Program-made: the position numbers and the translations under genes
Notes under the pieces: generated by a model
What the model saw: the letters and a program-made list of their open reading frames with translations, nothing else
What the model was told of the DNA's origin: nothing
The model's database searches: none
Shown here: positions 1 to 5,308 of the stretch, piece after piece
How the letters are laid out: each line of letters starts with the position of its first letter
How positions within the stretch are numbered: the stretch's first letter is position 1
From: Spirochaetales bacterium
GTDB lineage: Bacteria; Spirochaetota; Spirochaetia; DSM-27196; PWMO01
DNA: 5,308 nucleotides
Assembly: GCA_007130025.1 (NCBI GenBank)
Contig: SLTF01000320.1
Coordinates: forward strand, 1 to 5,308
Direction of reading: 5' to 3'

Positions 1-1400
1 AGCTCTCTCCCGAAGGTTGTCGGCGCATCAGAGGGCACCGCCGGTTCGATGCCGCAGCCATTGTCGCTGCAGGTCAGCAGCGCTCCGTCCGGCAACGGTT
101 CGAGGGTCACAAGGATCTCCGGGGCGTCGATGCAGTCAAAGGCGTGCTTCATGGAGTTGGTGACAATTTCGTTGATGATGATCCCCAGCGGCGAGAGGAT
201 TCGGGCGGGAAGGACCAATTCGGCGATTGTGAGCCTGACCGTCACTGCGCTGGCGTTGTCGAACTGGCCACAGATCTCCGCCACAAGCGGCTCGAGATAG
301 TCGCGCGCACTCATCGCATCCACGTTGTCGGAGCGGTAGAGCTTGTCGTAGAGCACCATCATCGCCTGCACCCGCCCCGCGGCGTCCTGGAGGATGCGTT
401 CGCAGGTGGGATCCGGCTGGAAGTGTGATTGCAGAGACAGCAGCGAGCGCACCACGTTCATGTTGTTTTTGATGCGGTGGTGCGTCTCGTGGAGCAGCAG
501 ATCCTTCTGCTCCAGCAGCTGTTGAATCTCCCGTTCGGCCCGCTTTCGTGCGGTAATGTCGATGGCGCTGACGTGCACGCGTTCGAGCGTCTTTTCGCAT
601 CCCGGTGACACCGCCCAGTGCAGTTCCAGATCGAGCGGTTCTCCGGTTTCGGTTCGGTGGCGCTGCTCAAGGGTAAACCGTGTCGCACCACCCGCGATGA
701 GCACCAGCTCCGTTCGAAACACCTCCAGCGAGCGATCGTCAAACGAGGTGGTGATGTCGGAGAGAAACTGCTCTTTGGAGTCGACGTGGTACATCTCGAG
801 CGCTGCCCGATTTGCGTCGAGTGCCCGGACACACTGTGCGAGCTCACGCACCACCTTGGGGTGGGCGGTGAGGTAGGCTTCGAGATCACCGTCGATTGAG
901 GCAACGATTTCGTCGAGCCGTCGCTTCAATTCGGTCAGATCGTCTTCCCACATGGGGATGGGGGCAGACTCAAACAGTCCCCGGTAGCGCTCCTCGCGAT
1001 CGTGGACCCGCCGGCACGCTTCGTACAAGCGAAACGCCATCCTGATGGCGGCGAGAAGCACCGTCTCGCCGGAGTTTTTGACCACGTATCCATATGAGGT
1101 GATGCCTTCGGTTTTTTCCACCACCTCGGGGCTGGTGTGCGACGAAAGAAAGACCAGCGGAACGTCGCGCTCACTCAGGATGAGTTCGGCCGCCTCGGTG
1201 CCGTCCATCCCGGGCCCCAGGTTGATGTCCATCAACACCAGGTCTATCCCGGGGGCGGCACGAAACGTCTCTACCGCCGTCTCGCCGGTCGCGGCGGTTA
1301 TCACCGCGTAACCGGCTCGCTCCAGAACCTGCTTTTCGTTCAGAGCGATGATCGGCTCATCTTCAACGAGGAGGATGGTGTGCGAAGCAGTCGAGGGCAT
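1..1400 (-). CDS. Receiver-PAS-HisKA_2 sensor histidine kinase (3' end cut by window edge)
   Basis: Reading the minus strand from the ATG at 1400 gives one open frame to the window edge: 466 full codons and no stop. Residues 8-125 are a response-regulator receiver: acidic pair Glu13/Asp14 in LLVEDEP, phospho-acceptor Asp58 in LVLMDINL, Ser86/Ser87 after VFL, and Lys108 in GYVVKNS, where the usual Pro after Lys is Asn. Residues about 136-290 form a PAS/PAC module, from YRGLFESAPIPMWEDD to the PAC-like ending AIDITARKRAE. HisKA_2 follows with HETHHRIKNNM (likely phospho-His308), then an HATPase with N box NEIVTNSMKHAF (410-421) and G1 box DNGCG (446-450). FGREL at the edge looks like the start of the G2 helix, so perhaps 30-50 residues are missing. 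No signal peptide or membrane helix is visible, so it is probably a cytoplasmic sensor that autophosphorylates and passes phosphate to its own receiver or to an unlinked partner. The ligand is unknown. Family assignment is firm; partner and signal are not visible. Confidence 0.95.
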   Translation of the reverse strand, partial: MPSTASHTILLVEDEPIIALNEKQVLERAGYAVITAATGETAVETFRAAPGIDLVLMDINLGPGMDGTEAAELILSERDVPLVFLSSHTSPEVVEKTEGITSYGYVVKNSGETVLLAAIRMAFRLYEACRRVHDREERYRGLFESAPIPMWEDDLTELKRRLDEIVASIDGDLEAYLTAHPKVVRELAQCVRALDANRAALEMYHVDSKEQFLSDITTSFDDRSLEVFRTELVLIAGGATRFTLEQRHRTETGEPLDLELHWAVSPGCEKTLERVHVSAIDITARKRAEREIQQLLEQKDLLLHETHHRIKNNMNVVRSLLSLQSHFQPDPTCERILQDAAGRVQAMMVLYDKLYRSDNVDAMSARDYLEPLVAEICGQFDNASAVTVRLTIAELVLPARILSPLGIIINEIVTNSMKHAFDCIDAPEILVTLEPLPDGALLTCSDNGCGIEPAVPSDAPTTFGRE

Positions 1401-1404
1401 GGAG

Positions 1405-1409
1405 CCTCC
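1405..1409 (-). promoter_or_regulatory. Ribosome binding site of the sensor kinase
   Basis: The minus strand reads GGAGG, then four bases (CTCC), then the ATG at 1400. This is a strong Shine-Dalgarno core with somewhat short spacing. It supports 1400 as the start, which also places the first receiver beta-strand (HTILLVEDEP) at residue 7, as usual for this domain. Confidence 0.75.
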
Positions 1410-1421
1410 GGTGAAGGTGTT

Positions 1422-1450
1422 ATTGTATACCGGAATACCATATGCAGCAA
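1422..1450 (-). promoter_or_regulatory. Putative sigma-70-type promoter for the sensor kinase
   Basis: On the minus strand, TTGCTG (plus positions 1445-1450) and TACAAT (1422-1427) are separated by exactly 17 bp. The -10 box matches TATAAT at 5 of 6 bases; the -35 box matches TTGACA at 3 of 6, keeping the TTG. Transcription would start near 1415, giving a leader of about 15 nt that carries the GGAGG site. It is predicted by eye only. Confidence 0.45.
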
Positions 1451-1477
1451 CGACATTACGGGTGCCACGTGGTATAC
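1425..1477. repeat. Inverted repeat GTATACC...GGTATAC across the divergent promoter region
   Basis: GTATACC at 1425-1431 is the reverse complement of GGTATAC at 1471-1477, with the axis near 1451, exactly where the two predicted -35 boxes meet. Each arm overlaps the -10 region of one of the two divergent promoters. A third, related half, AATACC at 1434-1439, lies 8 bp from the left arm in the same orientation. The arms could be operator half-sites. They could also simply reflect that two -10 boxes on opposite strands resemble each other, and 7-bp arms are short. Confidence 0.35.
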
Positions 1478-1478
1478 T
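1450..1478 (+). promoter_or_regulatory. Putative sigma-70-type promoter for the patatin autotransporter, possibly leaderless
   Basis: ACGACA (1450-1455, 4 of 6 matches to TTGACA) and TATACT (1473-1478, 5 of 6 matches to TATAAT) are separated by 17 bp. A start site about 7 nt downstream falls at about 1485, which is the A of the gene's ATG. No good Shine-Dalgarno sequence precedes this ATG (the bases are CTCGGAAC), which fits a leaderless transcript. An upstream promoter inside the kinase gene cannot be excluded. Confidence 0.45.
1465..1472. promoter_or_regulatory. Palindrome CCACGTGG in the promoter spacer, possible operator
   Basis: CCACGTGG is a perfect 8-bp palindrome sitting between the predicted -35 and -10 boxes of the autotransporter promoter and abutting the -10 box. 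A protein bound here would block polymerase. The palindrome does not extend beyond 8 bp, so it may be chance, and no regulator can be named. Confidence 0.25.
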
Positions 1479-1484
1479 CGGAAC

Positions 1485-3728
1485 ATGCCACAACGTTCCC
1501 GGCGTCTCGTCCCGGTATTCTTTCTCGCACTCCTGCTGACGCCGGCAGCCGCTGTACGCGCCGATGATGCCGTGCGGCCGCGGGTGGCGGTGGTGTTGTC
1601 GGGTGGGGCGGCGCTGGGGTTTGCGCACACCGGGGTGCTTGAGGTGCTCGAGGAGGTGGGTATTCCGGTTGATATGGTGGTGGGCACCAGCATGGGCGCC
1701 ATCATCGGAGGGTTCTACGCCGCCGGGTATTCGCCCGCGGAGATCCGCTCCATTTCGGGTGGAATCGACTGGGTGGCGATGTTCTCCGACTCGGTGGCGC
1801 GGCGCTCGTTTCGCTATCGTGAACGAACGCTGCGAGAGCGGTTCTTTCTTGAGGCCGGCTTCGACCGTGACGGCATTCACCTCGGAGGCGGCCTCCTGGC
1901 CGGTCAGAATATCACCGCGCTCTTCGAGCGGCTGACGCTCCGGATTCCCGACGACATCGATTTTGATCAATTGCCCCGCGCCTTCCGCGCGGTTGCCGCC
2001 GACGTGATTACCGGTGAAGAGGTGGTGATCGATTCCGGATCGCTCTCCGACGCCATGCGCGCGAGCATGAGCATCCCGGGGCTCTTCGCGCCCTACCGCA
2101 TCGGCGAGCGCTTTCTGATTGACGGTGGGGTGGTGAACAACCTGCCGGTTGATGTGGCGCGCGCAATGGGGGCGGACATCGTGATCGCGGTGGAGGTTAC
2201 CGAAGAGATGGCGGTGCCGGTGGAACGGCTCTCGCGCAGCCCGCTTGCGTCCATCGATCAGTCTACCAAGATCATGATTGAGGCCAACGTTCGTCCTCAG
2301 CGCGCGCTGGCGGACATTCTGATCCAGCCCGACGTGAGGGACTTCTCCCGGGCCGGGTTTGCCGAAGCGCTCGATATCACCGACCGTGGAGAGATAGCCG
2401 CGCGTGAGCAGATCGCGCAGTTGCGGCAACTGGCCGGTCGTCTCGAAGCGGCGCGGGGGACACTATCGGTGTCGCCAATGAAGGGCAGCTATTTCCTCTC
2501 GCTCGCCGATCCGGTCGTGGCGCGGGTGGTGGTGGAAGGCGGGGCCGAAGAGGATCGCGCGGCAGCGTTTGCCCGATTTGAGCCGCTGGTGGGGCACGCG
2601 ATCACCCCTGCGGACCTGGATGCACCGGTTAACGCGGTCTTTGGCATGGGCCGGTTCGATCTGGTGAAGACGCAGATTCTCAGTCCCGACGAAGACGGGC
2701 ACACCCTGCTGGTTACGCTTGAGCCGCGGGTGATCAGCAGGGGAACGGTTCGCGTTGGACTGAACTACGCAGGCGTGCTTGCCTCCTCGGCGTACAGCCG
2801 GATGGTGATCACGCAGAATCTCACGATCAACGATCTCACCGGGCGCGGCTCCGCGTGGTCGGCCGAGCTCGCCTTTGTCAATACCTTCTCCGTCTCCACG
2901 TCCTACTTCCAGCCGCTGGGGCGGGATCTCTTTCTGTTTCCGTATGCCGGGTACCAGGCTCAATCGGACAGTCTGAGTGACATCGGCCCGGTGAGCGCGG
3001 TGATCGATTCTCAGGAGGCTGTCTTCGGCATCGACCTCGGGGCGCTGTTGTGGCGGTTCGGCGAAATCCGCGCCGGGTACCGGTTCTCTCTGGTGCAGTC
3101 GCTGATGACCGAGCTCGATGACGAGAGCACCTGGGCAGCCGTTCCCAGCCTGGTTGCATCGGCGGCCATCGACAGCCGTGACTCCCGGCTGTTCCCCCGC
3201 CGAGGCGCTGCCGCGGAGGTGGAGTACCAGATCGCCCTTCCGTCGAGAACGTTTGACCACACGTTCCACCGCGTCGAGTCGCGGGGAGAGGCACACTTCC
3301 AGATCGGCGGCAGAGCAAGCCTGGGCGCGATTGCCTCCGGGGGCAGCGACTTCACGCGCACCGGCAACGATCCCAACGGCCTTCGTCCCTTCAACCAGTT
3401 TCCGCTGGGCGATGACCGGGTCTTCATTGGGTACCGCAACGACGCGCGGCGCGGACGTCATCGACTGGCGGCCGCGACGGAGCTGAGGTTCTTCTTGCAC
3501 GAAACGCCCGGCACCCTGCGACTCGATCCGGTCATCGTGTTGGACGGTGGGATCGCGGAGGCGTGGAGCGACGCCCCGGAGAGCTGGTCGGATCTCAGCG
3601 CCAACTGGACCGCCTCAGCCGGAATGGGAGTGCGGTTCAACGACGCGTTCGGCGTTCTGCTGAGGGCGGGCCTGGTGCGTGAGTGGCAACCCTTCATTGC
3701 CCTCAATCTCGGTGCGTTCGGGTTCTGA
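1485..3728 (+). CDS. Type Vd autotransporter: patatin-like phospholipase with POTRA and outer-membrane barrel (PlpD/FplA-like)
   Basis: A complete 747-residue protein. Residues 1-26 are a Sec signal peptide: a basic start (MPQRSRR), a hydrophobic core and likely cleavage after AVRA. Residues about 33-245 are a patatin domain, with oxyanion loop SGGAALG (39-45), nucleophile Ser69 in GTSMG, and Asp213 in IDGGVVNNLP, completing the Ser-Asp dyad. After a linker, about 339-415 resembles a POTRA/Surf_Ag_VNR domain, and 416-747 is rich in alternating strands typical of the 16-stranded barrel. It includes FIGYR (647-651), which resembles the Omp85-family VRGY/F loop, and a final strand ending ...FIALNLGAFGF with C-terminal Phe, the usual BAM recognition signal. 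Known members (PlpD, FplA) are of similar length and are surface or secreted A1-type phospholipases, so this one probably acts on lipids outside the cell. The frame stays open upstream to 1137, but 1485 is the only start that places the signal peptide at the N-terminus; the upstream part is antisense to the kinase. The oxyanion loop is non-canonical (canonical GGGx[R/K]G), so activity is inferred. Confidence 0.93.
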   Translation: MPQRSRRLVPVFFLALLLTPAAAVRADDAVRPRVAVVLSGGAALGFAHTGVLEVLEEVGIPVDMVVGTSMGAIIGGFYAAGYSPAEIRSISGGIDWVAMFSDSVARRSFRYRERTLRERFFLEAGFDRDGIHLGGGLLAGQNITALFERLTLRIPDDIDFDQLPRAFRAVAADVITGEEVVIDSGSLSDAMRASMSIPGLFAPYRIGERFLIDGGVVNNLPVDVARAMGADIVIAVEVTEEMAVPVERLSRSPLASIDQSTKIMIEANVRPQRALADILIQPDVRDFSRAGFAEALDITDRGEIAAREQIAQLRQLAGRLEAARGTLSVSPMKGSYFLSLADPVVARVVVEGGAEEDRAAAFARFEPLVGHAITPADLDAPVNAVFGMGRFDLVKTQILSPDEDGHTLLVTLEPRVISRGTVRVGLNYAGVLASSAYSRMVITQNLTINDLTGRGSAWSAELAFVNTFSVSTSYFQPLGRDLFLFPYAGYQAQSDSLSDIGPVSAVIDSQEAVFGIDLGALLWRFGEIRAGYRFSLVQSLMTELDDESTWAAVPSLVASAAIDSRDSRLFPRRGAAAEVEYQIALPSRTFDHTFHRVESRGEAHFQIGGRASLGAIASGGSDFTRTGNDPNGLRPFNQFPLGDDRVFIGYRNDARRGRHRLAAATELRFFLHETPGTLRLDPVIVLDGGIAEAWSDAPESWSDLSANWTASAGMGVRFNDAFGVLLRAGLVREWQPFIALNLGAFGF

Positions 3729-3740
3729 CTGCCGATGTCT

Positions 3741-3754
3741 CCGGTTCCCACCGG
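3741..3754. terminator. Small hairpin between convergent genes, weak terminator candidate
   Basis: Only 31 bp (3729-3759) separate the two convergent stop codons. CCGGT (3741-3745) and ACCGG (3750-3754) form a perfect 5-bp stem with a TCCC loop, and another GC-rich self-complementary run, GCCGGCCGGC, lies at 3765-3774 inside the end of the ATPase gene. Neither is followed by a T tract on either strand, so an intrinsic terminator is not convincing. Rho-dependent ending or read-through is equally possible. Confidence 0.25.
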
Positions 3755-3759
3755 CGGGA

Positions 3760-4506
3760 CTACAGCCGGCCGGCCTCAATGATGCGCTGAAGGAACTGCT
3801 GGGTGCGCGGGTGCTCAGGCGTTGAAAAGAGCTGGGCGGGAGGGCCTTCCTCCAGGATGCGTCCGTTCTCCAGGAAGCAGACGCGATCGGCAACCTCTCG
3901 CGCGAATCCCATCTCGTGGGTCACAATCATCATCGTCATGCCCTGGGCGGCGAGGTCCTTGATGATGCGCAATACCCCGCCGATGAGCTCGGGATCGAGC
4001 GCCGCGGTGATCTCGTCGAGCATCAGTACGTCGGGGTTTGTGGCCATGGTGCGAATGATCGCAACACGCTGCTGCTGTCCGCCGGAGAGCTGCTCCGGGT
4101 AGGCCGCGGCAAACTCGCTCATGCCAAAGAGATCGAGCAGCCGTCGTGCGTTCGCCTCGCTCTCCTTTCGGGAGACGCCGTGGACCTTGCGGGGCGCGAG
4201 GGTCACGTTGTCGAGCACGTTCATGTGCGGGAAGAGATTGAACGCCTGAAAGACGATACCCACCCGCTTGTGCAGTTCGTTGCTGTTTCTGAACTGCTCG
4301 CTTTCGATGGATACGCCATCGAGCTCGATGGTGCCGTGGTCAAAGGGAACCAGCTTGTTCACGCAGCGCAGAAGTGTCGATTTCCCCGAACCCGACGCGC
4401 CGATGAGGCAGACGACCTCGTGTTCGGCCACACTCAGATTGACGTCGTCGAGGACGAGGGTGGTTCCGTAGTACTTGGTCAGGTTGGAGATGCGTACCCG
4501 ATCCAT
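3760..4506 (-). CDS. Polar amino acid ABC transporter ATP-binding protein (HisP/GlnQ family)
   Basis: A complete 248-residue ATPase, the usual length for this family. Motifs in order: Walker A GASGSGKST (36-44), Q-loop Gln87 in VFQAFNLFPH, signature LSGGQQQR (140-147), Walker B VLMLDE (160-165) with catalytic Glu165, D-loop AALD (168-171) and switch His197 in IVTHEM. It powers import of a polar amino acid or related solute together with the adjacent permease, acting at the cytoplasmic face of the inner membrane as a dimer. After Walker B it reads DEIT rather than the common DEPT, a variant I recall from a subset of amino acid transporter ATPases. The ATG at 4506 lies 2 nt after the permease stop, so the two genes are co-transcribed and probably translationally coupled. 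The substrate cannot be read from the ATPase; the Gln/Glu/His/Arg/opine group is the best guess. Confidence 0.95.
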   Translation of the reverse strand: MDRVRISNLTKYYGTTLVLDDVNLSVAEHEVVCLIGASGSGKSTLLRCVNKLVPFDHGTIELDGVSIESEQFRNSNELHKRVGIVFQAFNLFPHMNVLDNVTLAPRKVHGVSRKESEANARRLLDLFGMSEFAAAYPEQLSGGQQQRVAIIRTMATNPDVLMLDEITAALDPELIGGVLRIIKDLAAQGMTMMIVTHEMGFAREVADRVCFLENGRILEEGPPAQLFSTPEHPRTQQFLQRIIEAGRL

Positions 4507-4508
4507 GC

Positions 4509-5308
4509 TCAGACTGTCCTCTGGAGCCGGCGCTCCTGATCCTTGCGCGCAACGTAGTCGGTGAGACGCGCCATGGGAATGGTGGCCGCCAGAAAGAGCA
4601 TGGCCGCGGCAATGAGCGACGAGTAGTTGAAGGTCCGTGCCGTGTAGATCTGCGCTTCACGCACCGCATCGCGCACGCCAATCACGCTCAGAAGCGCCAC
4701 ATCTTTCTGCAGGGCAACGGCGAGGTTGAGCAGGGCCGGCAGGACGTTGCGCACCGCCTGGGGAACGATGGCGTAGATCATGGTCTGCCACTGCGAAAGC
4801 CCGAGCGCCTTGGCCGCGGCCCTCTGGCCGTCGTGGACCGCCTCCATGCCGGAGCGGTAGACCTCGGCGGCGTAGGCGGAGTAGCCGAGGATCATCGCGA
4901 CAGCCCCCCAGAAGAGGCCGGTCCGCGGAAGACCGGGGATCTGCAGCGCGGGAACACCAAAGCCAAAGAGCAGTACGAGCAGCAGTGAGGGTATTCCGCG
5001 GATCAGATCGATGTAGAGAACGGCAAACACCTTCAAGGGGGCGAACCAGGGTCCGTTCAATGACCGGAATATCGCCAGGACCAGCGCCCAGATTGCAATG
5101 GCAACCAGGGCGACGGCCCAGACGCTCATGTTGGTGAGAAAGCCCCGAAAGACGGTCGGAAAGGCAGCAACAATCGCGTCGCGATTGAAGAACTGCAGCT
5201 TGATGCGCGGCCAGTGCGTTGCACTGGTCACCAGCCGGGCCGCCAGTCCAAACACGATCGCAACGCTGACGATGCTGATGAAGAAGGGAAGCGCACGCTC
5301 GCGGAAGC
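4509..5308 (-). CDS. Polar amino acid ABC transporter permease (5' end cut by window edge)
   Basis: 265 residues are visible, ending at the TGA at 4511-4509. The frame is open to the right edge. A GTG at 5255 could be taken as a start, but it lies in the middle of a hydrophobic helix (ALPFFISIVSVAIVFGLAA, visible residues 5-23), so the gene really begins beyond the window. Further membrane segments lie at about 59-81, 105-121, 131-148 and 229-245. The RGIPSLLLVLLFGFG stretch (from about 103) and the EAA loop, QRAAAKALG...IVPQA (about 161-184), which docks onto the ATPase, are characteristic of the His/Glu/Gln/Arg/opine permease family (TIGR01726 type). It forms the inner-membrane channel of the importer with the downstream ATPase. 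The solute-binding protein gene is not in view and would be expected upstream, beyond 5308. A single permease of this type could work as a homodimer, or a second permease gene may lie outside the window. Confidence 0.93.
   Translation of the reverse strand, partial: FRERALPFFISIVSVAIVFGLAARLVTSATHWPRIKLQFFNRDAIVAAFPTVFRGFLTNMSVWAVALVAIAIWALVLAIFRSLNGPWFAPLKVFAVLYIDLIRGIPSLLLVLLFGFGVPALQIPGLPRTGLFWGAVAMILGYSAYAAEVYRSGMEAVHDGQRAAAKALGLSQWQTMIYAIVPQAVRNVLPALLNLAVALQKDVALLSVIGVRDAVREAQIYTARTFNYSSLIAAAMLFLAATIPMARLTDYVARKDQERRLQRTV
4517..4522 (-). promoter_or_regulatory. Ribosome binding site of the ABC ATPase, inside the permease gene
   Basis: The minus strand reads AGAGGA, 10 nt before the ATG at 4506, within the last codons of the permease. 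The overlap with upstream coding sequence is typical of tightly packed operon genes and supports the chosen start. The spacing is on the long side. Confidence 0.5.

Noticed and set aside
136..904. Two minus-strand open frames (136-600 and 458-904) inside the kinase region
   Set aside because: They lie in other frames of the same strand as the kinase. The kinase frame is open throughout and carries the receiver, PAS, H, N and G1 motifs in order, so these are shadows and not evidence of a frameshift.
1137..1484. Upstream in-frame extension of the autotransporter reading frame
   Set aside because: It is antisense to the kinase receiver domain, has no family resemblance, and would bury the clear signal peptide that begins at the ATG at 1485.
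2463..3500. Long 345-codon open frame on the minus strand inside the autotransporter gene
   Set aside because: Its translation is low-complexity and rich in Arg, Pro and Ala with no recognisable motif, as expected for a shadow frame in GC-rich DNA opposite a strongly supported gene.
3916..4539. Plus-strand 207-codon open frame opposite the ABC ATPase
   Set aside because: It is the antisense of a fully conserved ATPase and has no recognisable domain or start signal.
4509..5255. GTG at 5255 as the permease start
   Set aside because: The frame continues upstream to the edge and the GTG sits within a continuous hydrophobic helix, so the true start lies outside the window.
1..5308. CRISPR arrays, tRNA or rRNA genes, insertion sequences, phage genes
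   Set aside because: I saw no regularly spaced repeats, cloverleaf-like segments, transposase motifs or terminal inverted repeats; nearly all bases are accounted for by four conserved genes.

Overview
This GC-rich window holds four protein-coding genes, two of them cut by the window edges, with very little intergenic DNA. The best guess at the host is a high-GC free-living spirochaete (Spirochaetota) or another diderm relative. This rests on two observations. The receiver domain of the sensor kinase ends in a stretch reading SYGYVVKNSGETVLLAA followed by IRMAFRLYEA, which I recall as a hallmark of spirochaete receiver-PAS-kinase proteins. The patatin protein also carries a C-terminal outer-membrane beta-barrel, so the cell must have an outer membrane. 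The phylum is an inference from remembered family patterns, not a database result.

Region 1-1400 (minus strand) is the first 466 codons of a soluble sensor kinase ordered receiver, PAS, HisKA_2 and HATPase. It runs off the left edge within the last part of the ATPase domain. Region 1401-1484 is a compact divergent intergenic segment. It contains two plausible back-to-back sigma-70-like promoters, one per direction, plus short symmetric elements. The rightward promoter is placed so that transcription would start at or next to the ATG of the next gene, suggesting a leaderless mRNA.

Region 1485-3728 (plus strand) is a complete 747-residue type Vd autotransporter of the PlpD/FplA kind: signal peptide, patatin-like phospholipase domain with a Ser69/Asp213 dyad, one POTRA-like domain, and a C-terminal 16-strand-type barrel ending in Phe. 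Its oxyanion-hole motif is altered from the canonical form.

Region 3760-5308 (minus strand) is the end of a polar amino acid ABC importer operon: a permease (5' end outside the window) followed after 2 nt by its ATPase. The substrate-binding protein is not in the window and probably lies further upstream, beyond position 5308. This operon converges on the autotransporter gene with 31 bp between the two stop codons and no convincing terminator.

No RNA genes, CRISPR arrays, insertion sequences or prophage genes were seen. The genes look like ordinary chromosomal content. The most interesting points are the variant active-site loop of the secreted phospholipase, the possible leaderless start, and the symmetric divergent promoter region linking a two-component regulator to an outer-membrane lipase.
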